11,732 bases of DNA. Source: an uncultured Oscillospiraceae bacterium (GTDB lineage Bacteria; Bacillota; Clostridia; Oscillospirales; Ruminococcaceae). The stretch is taken from contig UREN01000057.1 in the NCBI GenBank assembly GCA_900546885.1, positions 1-11,732 of the forward strand, given 5' to 3'. The first letter of the stretch is position 1. Each line of letters begins with the position of its first letter. Of the stretch, positions 6,307-11,732 are shown piece by piece. The notes under the pieces were generated by a model. That model made no database searches and was not told the origin of the DNA. It was given only the letters and a program-made list of their open reading frames with translations. Both the position numbers and the translations under genes were made by a program.

Positions 6307-6978
6307 ATGGCAAACATGGAAATGCCGCCGGTAGAAGAACTGGTGGCCCGCTTCAAAAAACTGTACACCGGCATTGTGGCCGACGCGATGGATAAGCTTG
6401 GCATGCGCGACAGGCTGCTGCCGCAATATCTGCGCCCGCTGAAACCCGATATGGTCATTGCCGGCCCGGCGTTCACCGGCTGCGGCGAAGAAGTGACCGA
6501 TATCAACTGCAACGATAACGACATCCGCTTTTCTATGCTGGAGAGCATCAAGCCGTACGATATTCCTGTGTGGCAGACAAACATGACGGACGGCTGTGCC
6601 CACTGGGGCGGTATTATGACGCGTTCCACCCGTCAGGCGGGCGGCTGCGGCGCCATCATCGATGGCGGCTGCCGCGACTGCAACGATATTCTGGAACAGG
6701 GCTTTCCCGTGTTCGTGCGCTTCTTCCACTGCGGCAGTTCGCTGGGCCGCTGGAAAATCACCAGCTATCAGCAGCCCATTCAAATTGGCCATGTAACCAT
6801 TGAACCGGGCGATTTCATGATGGCAGATATTGACGGTGTGCTGGCTGTGCCCAAGGCTCACATCATGGAAGTGCTTACAAAGGCGGAAGAAATGGCCGCC
6901 CGTGAGGACAATATGAGCAAGGATATGGCCGAGGGCCTTGGCGTGCGCGGCGCATATGCCAAATACGGCACCATCTGA
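6307..6978 (+). CDS. RraA-family protein, HMG/CHA aldolase-like
   Basis: 223 residues, typical for the family. Residues about 20-200 follow the RraA/HMG-aldolase fold: KLYTGIVADAMDKLG near the N-terminus, then GGCGAIIDGGCRD with the conserved Arg-Asp pair at R123-D124 (substrate arginine and Mg-binding aspartate), QGFPVFVR, and IEPGDFMMADIDGVLAVP. Members with this pair are commonly class II pyruvate aldolases acting on 4-hydroxy-4-methyl-2-oxoglutarate or oxaloacetate. The names menaquinone methyltransferase and RNase E inhibitor are often misapplied. The protein is expected to be cytosolic. ATG 6307 follows AAGGAGG by 10 bases. It stands alone between the IclR divergent region and a strong terminator, convergent with the hxlA/hxlB cluster. 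RraA domains are known fused to 3-hexulose-6-phosphate synthase in some archaea, so this neighbourhood may be functional. The substrate is not determined. Confidence 0.85.
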   Translation: MANMEMPPVEELVARFKKLYTGIVADAMDKLGMRDRLLPQYLRPLKPDMVIAGPAFTGCGEEVTDINCNDNDIRFSMLESIKPYDIPVWQTNMTDGCAHWGGIMTRSTRQAGGCGAIIDGGCRDCNDILEQGFPVFVRFFHCGSSLGRWKITSYQQPIQIGHVTIEPGDFMMADIDGVLAVPKAHIMEVLTKAEEMAAREDNMSKDMAEGLGVRGAYAKYGTI

Positions 6979-6991
6979 CCCCATACATTTC

Positions 6992-7027
6992 AGCCGCTGT
7001 GAGGCAACGCCCCGCAGCGGCTTTTTT
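6992..7027 (+). terminator. Rho-independent terminator of the RraA-type gene
   Basis: AGCCGCTG (6992-6999) pairs with CAGCGGCT (7015-7022), 8 bp, followed by a run of T residues to 7027. It begins 14 bases after the stop codon. Confidence 0.9.
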
Positions 7028-7035
7028 GCATGCAA

Positions 7036-7064
7036 AGCGCCGGGCGCGCGGCGCGCAGGGCGCT
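7036..7064 (-). terminator. Possible weak terminator of the hxlB cluster
   Basis: On the minus strand, just after the hxlB stop, AGCGCC (7059-7064) can pair with GGCGCT (7036-7041) over a GC-rich interior. Only three T residues follow, so it may not terminate well. It adjoins a perfect 12-bp palindrome, TTTGCATGCAAA (7025-7036). Confidence 0.35.
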
Positions 7065-7072
7065 GCACGGGG

Positions 7073-7615
7073 CTATTCCAAATTTGCGTGGCGCGCTTTC
7101 ATCCCGGCCTCGGTGATGCCGCACTGTTCCATCAGGTGCGCCACCAGCCAGTCGCAGGCCAGCAAAAGCCCTTCATCAAACAGGCTGCCCATGGGCAGCA
7201 CCGAACCGCCTGCCCGCTCTTTGGTGGGCGCCGGCACCACGGCCACGGCGTCTGCCATAGCCGCCAGCGTGCTTTCGGGCGCGGTGGTAAGCACCGCCAG
7301 CTTTGCGCCCGCCCGCTTTGCCTTTTGCGCCTGGCGCACCAGGCCCTCTGTTTCACCAGAGCCCGAACCGGCCACCAGCACGCTGCCCTCGCCCACCGGG
7401 CCACAGGTGACATCGCCCGCCACTTGCACGGGCAGGCCCATCTGGGCCAGGCGCATGGCCAGCATGCGCATCACAAGGCCTGTGCGGCCTGCCCCCGTTA
7501 TGCAAATTTGTTTTTGTTCCTGCATCAGCCGGGCCACCTGGGCCAGCTGTTCCGGCCGGGCGCCGCCCACTGTGCCGGCAAGCTGCTGCAGCATCGTGTT
7601 CATCAGGCTGTCCAT
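7073..7615 (-). CDS. hxlB: 6-phospho-3-hexuloisomerase (SIS domain)
   Basis: 180 residues, the normal PHI length. A single SIS domain carries GAGRTGLVMRMLAMRLAQMG (41-60), SGSGET (83-88) and PMGSLFDE (141-148), and the protein ends in RHANLE, a C-terminus typical of PHI. The enzyme converts 3-hexulose 6-phosphate (D-arabino-hex-3-ulose 6-phosphate) to fructose 6-phosphate, the second step of formaldehyde fixation by the ribulose monophosphate route, in the cytosol. ATG 7615 lies 2 bases after the hxlA stop, and its ribosome site (AAAGGGG) is inside the end of hxlA, so translation is probably coupled. It is the last gene of the minus-strand cluster. Another sugar-phosphate isomerase is the main alternative, but pairing with HPS makes PHI most likely. 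Confidence 0.9.
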   Translation of the reverse strand: MDSLMNTMLQQLAGTVGGARPEQLAQVARLMQEQKQICITGAGRTGLVMRMLAMRLAQMGLPVQVAGDVTCGPVGEGSVLVAGSGSGETEGLVRQAQKAKRAGAKLAVLTTAPESTLAAMADAVAVVPAPTKERAGGSVLPMGSLFDEGLLLACDWLVAHLMEQCGITEAGMKARHANLE

Positions 7616-7617
7616 CT

Positions 7618-8271
7618 TCAAAGCCCCTTTCCCTGCATGGCCATGCGGATGGCGGCCGCGGCCGCGCGGGCGTCCGGCGCGTTGCACACGGCGCCGCCCA
7701 CAATCAGCCATTCAGCGCCCGCCGCACAAAGCGCGCGGGCCGTGCTTTCGCGAATGCCTCCCGCCACGGCAAGCGGCATGCCGCTGCAGGCCGCACTTAC
7801 CGCCGCCACCTGTGCGGCCGCGGGGCCGCTTTGGCCCTGCTGGGCGTCCACCGCCACATGCAAACAGGCGATGTCTGCCCCCAGCGCGCGCACACGCTGT
7901 GCGGCCGCGGCGGCATCTTGCGCGCCAAGCAGGTCCGCCATCACGCGGCGCCCGCGTGCATGCGCCTCGCGCGCCACGCCCTCGATGGTTTTATCGGACG
8001 CAAAGGCCATCACCGTCACAATATCCGCCCCGGCCTCACACGCCATGGCGCACAGGCCGGCGCCGCAATCCATTATTTTTACATCAGCAAGAATGGGCAC
8101 GCCAAAGCCGGCGCGCGCGAACTGCTCCACCGCCGCAAGCCCGTCGCGCAGCACAAAGCTGGTGCCCACCTCTATGACGTCCGTATATTCCCGCGCCGCA
8201 CGCGCAAGGGCCATGGCCTCGGCCAGTGTGCGCCCTTTTTCTGCGCCGTCCAGCGCCAGCTGCAGCGTCAT
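7618..8271 (-). CDS. hxlA: 3-hexulose-6-phosphate synthase
   Basis: 217 residues of the OMP decarboxylase superfamily (HPS/KGPDC group). Key features are D8 in LQLALDG, EVGTS (34-38), the metal and catalytic motif ADVKIMD with D63, K65 and D68, TIEG (95-98), LHVAVDAQ with H138 and D142, and phosphate loops AGGI (170-173) and VGGAV (191-195). HPS condenses formaldehyde with ribulose 5-phosphate, or runs in reverse to make pentose phosphate. 3-keto-L-gulonate-6-phosphate decarboxylase shares the fold and is the alternative, but the adjoining PHI favours HPS. ATG 8271 was chosen over an in-frame GTG at 8280 because the GAGGTG ribosome site overlaps that GTG and stands 6 bases before the ATG. It follows the membrane protein gene by 43 bp. 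Confidence 0.88.
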   Translation of the reverse strand: MTLQLALDGAEKGRTLAEAMALARAAREYTDVIEVGTSFVLRDGLAAVEQFARAGFGVPILADVKIMDCGAGLCAMACEAGADIVTVMAFASDKTIEGVAREAHARGRRVMADLLGAQDAAAAAQRVRALGADIACLHVAVDAQQGQSGPAAAQVAAVSAACSGMPLAVAGGIRESTARALCAAGAEWLIVGGAVCNAPDARAAAAAIRMAMQGKGL

Positions 8272-8314
8272 TTGTGCCACCTCTTTCCATGATCCGCCGC
8301 TTTGGGCACGGCTT

Positions 8315-8872
8315 TCAGTTCAGCCTTTGCAAAAGCTGGCCCAGCGTGTCGCTGCCCACATGGGCAGGCACATGGTTGTACAGCTGCTGCACAAAGGCAC
8401 GGTAATGCCTGGGGTCTCCGTTCACGCTCACCGTCTCCTTTGCCGTGCGCAGCGTGACGCGTTTGGAGGTGACAGCGGTTTTCACCTCTATAATATCCTG
8501 CCAGCGCACGCTGCGCGTTCTGCCCAGCGCGCTTTGCAGCTCCAGCCTGTCGGGGTAGGCTACCGCGCGGCGCACATAGGTGAACAGCAGAATGTACCCG
8601 CTGCCTGCCGCACACAAAAGCACCAGCGCCGCTGTCATCCACACGGCGCTTTCCCCTGCGCCGCCCACGGAAACATCCATCTGCCTGGCCACCACCAGAA
8701 GAATTGCCACTGCCAGAAGGAACGGCGCGAATATCACCGTCACCGGCGCCTCCCGCAGCACGGCCAGCGCGCCCGCCTGCGGCGGGGCCGATTTCTTTTG
8801 CAGCAGCACAAGGCTGGCGCAGAACAGCGCCGCGCCCGCCACCGCGGCCGCATAGATGAGTGTCATGGTCAT
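8315..8872 (-). CDS. Three-helix membrane protein with PH-like cytoplasmic tail, unknown function
   Basis: 185 residues. Three hydrophobic helices lie at about 4-24, 43-62 and 77-99. The C-terminal 85 residues look like a bacterial PH-like beta domain: RRAVAYPDRLELQ, then RSVRWQDIIEV, KRVTLRTAKETVSVNGD and a final helix beginning HYRAFVQQL. Such domains occur in small Firmicute membrane proteins of unknown role. The ATG at 8872 overlaps the stop of the upstream gene as ATGA, a coupled arrangement. An alternative ATG at 8866 also has a usable ribosome-site distance. Its place between the ImmA/IrrE-like gene and hxlA suggests coexpression, but nothing in it indicates transport or an enzyme. Confidence 0.75.
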   Translation of the reverse strand: MTMTLIYAAAVAGAALFCASLVLLQKKSAPPQAGALAVLREAPVTVIFAPFLLAVAILLVVARQMDVSVGGAGESAVWMTAALVLLCAAGSGYILLFTYVRRAVAYPDRLELQSALGRTRSVRWQDIIEVKTAVTSKRVTLRTAKETVSVNGDPRHYRAFVQQLYNHVPAHVGSDTLGQLLQRLN

Positions 8873-9519
8873 TCCGCCTTTCCTGTCATGCTTTCAAACA
8901 CAGCCAGCGCGCGCTGCGGGTTGTGCGGCGCCAGCATGAACACATTGTACAGCCACGGGCTGCACACAAGGCCGGTGGCCTTCTGTGCAAATGCCATGGC
9001 CGCAATCTCCTGCAGGCCGGGCACGCTGCTTTTATAGGCAAAGCGCCCCAGCTTCCACAGTGTGACGTGCTTTTGTGCCGTAAAGCCCTCGCCGTCACGG
9101 AACGCAAGAAAATGATACAGCTCGTGTGCCAGCAGAATGTTCCGCGTGGGCACGGCGCCCAAAGTTTCATAGACGCCCGCTTTTTGCAGGGCATCGTCTG
9201 TATCTGCGGCGTTCTGCCCGTCTATCTCAATGATGTCCGGCTCGTGAAAAACGGCAAACAGCCCCAGCCCCGCCGCAGCGGAGCCATGGCTGTCCCGCAC
9301 CTGTACGCCCCAGCGGGCGGCCGCTTCGTCCAGCGAAAGCGCACCGCCGTCTTCCTGCAGCAGGGCCGCGCGCGCCTCGCCCTCGGCGCGCGCGCCCTCG
9401 TACAAGCTTTGTTTCATGGCCTCTGTCAGCTTTCCGCGCAGCGGCTCGTCCCGGAAGGCGATGCGCACAAGCGCCGCCTCGTCCAGTTCCAGCAGCGCGC
9501 GGGCCCAGCCGGCCAGCAT
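8869..9519 (-). CDS. ImmA/IrrE-like HExxH zinc protein
   Basis: 216 residues. LLAHELYHFLAF carries an HExxH motif (H132, E133, H136), and a third-ligand candidate, E171, lies in QEIAAMAFAQ, matching the ImmA/IrrE (DUF955-type) order of HExxH followed by ExxAxxFA. There is no helix-turn-helix, signal peptide or membrane helix, so it is probably cytosolic. ImmA cleaves a repressor and IrrE-like proteins process regulators, but the N-terminal half here (1-120) is unfamiliar and no cognate regulator lies beside it. Its ATG shares one base with the stop of the HyuA-like gene (TGATG), with GGAG 8 bases upstream. A housekeeping peptidase role, or protein modification tied to the cluster, are both possible. 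Confidence 0.75.
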   Translation of the reverse strand: MLAGWARALLELDEAALVRIAFRDEPLRGKLTEAMKQSLYEGARAEGEARAALLQEDGGALSLDEAAARWGVQVRDSHGSAAAGLGLFAVFHEPDIIEIDGQNAADTDDALQKAGVYETLGAVPTRNILLAHELYHFLAFRDGEGFTAQKHVTLWKLGRFAYKSSVPGLQEIAAMAFAQKATGLVCSPWLYNVFMLAPHNPQRALAVFESMTGKAE

Positions 9520-11651
9520 CAGTTCAGCTCCGTGCGGGAGACCACAAGCAGCACTTCTTCCTCCGGCTCAATATCGAGGAATTCGCTTTCCATGATGATC
9601 TCCAGCTGTTCCAGGCTGACTGTGTTGGAGAAATCCAACACCTTGCCGCCCACGCACAGGAACACGTCCGGCGTCAGCACAGTATCCGTCTTATAGGCCA
9701 GCTGCTGCTTCCACATGCCCTCTACGGTGGCTTTCCAATCTGCCGCCTTGCAAATGGTGGCAATGCCATCGCCCACCTGCACTTTAATAAAGCCGCGGTG
9801 GTCTACAAGGCGCACCTGCTGCTTGCCGTTCATCTCGCAGCCAAACACATAAAACGCGTCCGTCTGCGCCAGCGTTTTCACCTCTTCCAGCTTTGCCCCG
9901 CGGATAGAGCCGGCCGCAAGTTTGCGTGCCTCTTCCTCGTCGCAGTTCAAAAGCAGGTTGGTGGTTTGCACCTCGTTCGAGCCCATGGCAATGGCCGTCA
10001 CCTTGGAGGTCTGCGGGTCTATCTCAATCTGCACTTCCACAGTTTCCGGCACGGCGCCGTTCTTAATGGCAAGGGCAGCCGCTTCCTTTTTAATTTTTGA
10101 GATATCCTCGGTGGTGGGGTTGGGGATGACGCGCTCTACCACGTCGCGGATCATGGCCAGCGCCACGCCGATGGAGCTGATGACCTCGGCATATTTCGGA
10201 ATGCTGTAATTCATGTTCATCTGGTTGGCGGAATACGGCAGCAGGGCCGAGGCGCCGCCGCCCACGCCCACCAGGGTGCTTTGGTCTTTCTCGATGCGGT
10301 ATTTTTCCACCAGCTCGTCAATGACGGGCTCAATTTTTTCAAATGCCTTGTGCAAAATCTGGCGCGCGCACTCCTCCACGCTTACGCCAAGGTAATCTGC
10401 CAGAGGCTGCATGCACTTGCGGGCAGATTCCACAATGCCGTAGGAATAATCGTTCTCTTTCACCAGGCCCAACACGTTGGCTGCGCAGGAGTTGGTGATG
10501 GTGACGCGCTTGCCGCTGGCAAGCTTGATGCGCACATAGTCGGAGGGGTCGCCCTCCTTCGGGGCAAAAAACTCCAGCTCGGGGGCTTCAATTTCTTCCA
10601 GCGGGGTGTACACGGCATATTTCAGGCCGCCAATGTGTGCCGAACGCGGGCCCACATCCACCAGCTTGCCGTCTGCCGCGCGCACCATGCTGCCGCCGGC
10701 CACGCCCAGCACACGCACATCCAGCGAGTTGATATAAGTGCGGTGCCCGCCCACCACGGAATATTCCACGGCCGGGCGCCCGTTTTTGATGACGCCGATG
10801 TTGGTAGAGGTGCCGCCCACCTCAAAGTAGATGCCGTTCGAGGCGCGCAGATACATCAGCGCGCCCATCACGCTGGCGGCCGGGCCGCTGAGCATGGTAA
10901 GCACGGGGCGCTTTTTCATCTCGCTGATGTCCATAACGCCGCCGTCGCCGCGCATAATCATCAAAGGCACGTCAATGCCCGCATGGCGCACGCTTTGCTC
11001 GGTAGAGGTGGCCGTGTTCATCATTTTGGGCAGGATGCTGCCGTTGATGGCCGCCGTGCGCGTGCGGCGCGTAAGGCCGTACAGCTTGGAAATATCCGAG
11101 GCCACGCTCACCAGCAGGCCGTGCTTTTCGGCAATGTCGCGCACAAGCAGCTCTTCCTTGATGCTGTCCACGCCAAAGGCCTTGCTGGCCACAATAACCT
11201 GCGCGCCCTCTGCCTGCAGCTTCTGGATGGCAGCCTCCACCGTCTGCTCGTTCACGTCTTTCAGCTTGATAAAGGTATGACAGGTGCGGATAAAACGGCC
11301 TGTGCCCAGGTCAATATCCGGGATATTGGACTGCTTCTTCGACAGCCAGCCCTCAATGCCGCCGTTTGCCATGCCGATGATGCCAACTTTCGCCACGTCG
11401 CCTTCCAGCAGGGCGTTGGTGGCCTGCGTGGTGCTGTGCGCAATGAACACAACATCGTCGGGGTCGATGTTGTTCTTGGTCAGGCAGTTTTCAAAACATT
11501 CTATCACGCCCGCGGCAACGCCCATCTCGTGGTCGTGCGTGGTCATGACAACAGATTCCCCGATAATCTCGTGAGTATCATTGTCCAGCGCAACGGCTTT
11601 TGTGTGCGTGCCGCCCACGTCAATGCCTACGCGGATCTTTCTGGTTCCCAT
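9519..11651 (-). CDS. Hydantoinase/oxoprolinase-family (HyuA-like) ATPase subunit
   Basis: 710 residues. Actin-like ATPase motifs are clear: GIDVGGTHTKAVALD (9-23), HSTTQATNALLEG (72-84), MRGDGGVM (233-240), LSGPAASVMGA (254-264), FEVGGTSTNIGV (276-287), LGVAGGSMVR (315-324) and GVGGGASALLP (462-472). Relatives use ATP to open hydantoins, 5-oxoproline and other cyclic amides, often with a HyuB partner. No HyuB is seen here, though one could lie beyond the right edge. The last 200 residues are beta-rich and less familiar. ATG 11651 has AAAGGAG about 11 bases upstream. It is the first visible gene of the minus-strand cluster and overlaps the next gene by one base. Substrate is not assignable. 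Confidence 0.88.
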   Translation of the reverse strand: MGTRKIRVGIDVGGTHTKAVALDNDTHEIIGESVVMTTHDHEMGVAAGVIECFENCLTKNNIDPDDVVFIAHSTTQATNALLEGDVAKVGIIGMANGGIEGWLSKKQSNIPDIDLGTGRFIRTCHTFIKLKDVNEQTVEAAIQKLQAEGAQVIVASKAFGVDSIKEELLVRDIAEKHGLLVSVASDISKLYGLTRRTRTAAINGSILPKMMNTATSTEQSVRHAGIDVPLMIMRGDGGVMDISEMKKRPVLTMLSGPAASVMGALMYLRASNGIYFEVGGTSTNIGVIKNGRPAVEYSVVGGHRTYINSLDVRVLGVAGGSMVRAADGKLVDVGPRSAHIGGLKYAVYTPLEEIEAPELEFFAPKEGDPSDYVRIKLASGKRVTITNSCAANVLGLVKENDYSYGIVESARKCMQPLADYLGVSVEECARQILHKAFEKIEPVIDELVEKYRIEKDQSTLVGVGGGASALLPYSANQMNMNYSIPKYAEVISSIGVALAMIRDVVERVIPNPTTEDISKIKKEAAALAIKNGAVPETVEVQIEIDPQTSKVTAIAMGSNEVQTTNLLLNCDEEEARKLAAGSIRGAKLEEVKTLAQTDAFYVFGCEMNGKQQVRLVDHRGFIKVQVGDGIATICKAADWKATVEGMWKQQLAYKTDTVLTPDVFLCVGGKVLDFSNTVSLEQLEIIMESEFLDIEPEEEVLLVVSRTELN

Positions 11652-11672
11652 GTTGCAATGCTCTCCTTTCCT

Positions 11673-11687
11673 GGCCCGGGCAGGGCC
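11673..11687 (-). repeat. Small hairpin upstream of the HyuA-like ribosome site
   Basis: GGCCC (11673-11677) pairs with GGGCC (11683-11687) around a 5-base loop, directly beside the AAAGGAG ribosome site. Confidence 0.4.
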
Positions 11688-11714
11688 TTTCCCCAGCCTC
11701 AGCTAGGCCCGCCC

Positions 11715-11732
11715 GCCGGGCAAATGCCCGGC
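11715..11732 (-). repeat. Perfect 7-bp GC hairpin at the right edge
   Basis: GCCGGGC (11715-11721) and GCCCGGC (11726-11732) pair exactly around AAAT. It may be the end of a terminator or leader structure cut by the window. No U-run is visible on the minus strand, and no promoter is visible in 11652-11732. Confidence 0.45.

Noticed and set aside
6307..6978. RNase E inhibitor RraA or menaquinone methyltransferase
   Set aside because: Both labels are common misannotations for this fold; the Arg-Asp aldolase pair is present and no such context exists here.
6139..7068. 309-codon minus-strand frame opposite the RraA-type gene
   Set aside because: It crosses a strong terminator and the promoter region, and its translation lacks any family signature.
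7618..8271. 3-keto-L-gulonate-6-phosphate decarboxylase instead of HPS
   Set aside because: It has the same fold and a similar ADxKxxD motif, but the directly coupled PHI gene argues for HPS; it is kept only as an alternative.
6938..9037. 699-codon open frame on the plus strand opposite the hxlB, hxlA and membrane genes
   Set aside because: It is antisense to well-recognised enzymes, rich in Ala, Arg, His and Pro with no domain, and is a by-product of GC-biased third positions.

Overview
The window looks like chromosomal DNA from a GC-rich, low-redundancy Firmicute, most likely an anaerobic gut-type Clostridia (Oscillospiraceae/Ruminococcaceae-like). This is inference from strong AAGGAGG-type ribosome sites, TATAAT extended -10 promoters, a membrane-anchored Amidase_3 cell-wall enzyme, a near-perfect Gram-positive cre site and clostridial protein types. 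No rRNA, tRNA, CRISPR array, insertion sequence or phage gene was seen.

Layout. (1) 1-465, minus: a MarR-type regulator cut by the left edge, with its own promoter and a hairpin-rich leader. (2) 692-2556, minus: a probable two-gene unit, a MYG1-family (UPF0160) DHH-like phosphoesterase followed by an unusual GIY-YIG nuclease/GNAT acetyltransferase fusion. (3) 2557-2965: a divergent promoter region with two TGGTATAAT promoters and inverted repeats over both -10 boxes. (4) 2966-5131, plus: a large anchored N-acetylmuramoyl-L-alanine amidase starting at TTG, closed by a terminator that also serves the convergent IclR-type regulator (5191-5973, minus). (5) 5974-6306: a divergent control region with a cre-like site and overlapping palindromes, between the IclR gene and an RraA-family aldolase-like gene (6307-6978, plus), which ends at a strong terminator. 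(6) 7073-11651, minus: a tight five-gene cluster read from right to left: a hydantoinase/oxoprolinase-family (HyuA-like) ATPase, an ImmA/IrrE-like zinc protein, a three-helix membrane protein with a PH-like tail, 3-hexulose-6-phosphate synthase (hxlA) and 6-phospho-3-hexuloisomerase (hxlB).

The right half is the most interesting part. HPS and PHI together form the formaldehyde-fixing/ribulose-monophosphate module. Here they follow a HyuA-like gene and two uncharacterised genes, with start/stop overlaps suggesting translational coupling. An RraA-family protein, a family known to occur fused to HPS in some archaea, lies convergently beside them with an IclR regulator. I infer a catabolic locus for a small, possibly N-methylated or C1-releasing, substrate under IclR and catabolite control. 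The substrate cannot be read from the sequence.

A second theme is that nearly every gene with a non-coding leader here carries a GC-rich stem-loop just upstream of its Shine-Dalgarno sequence.
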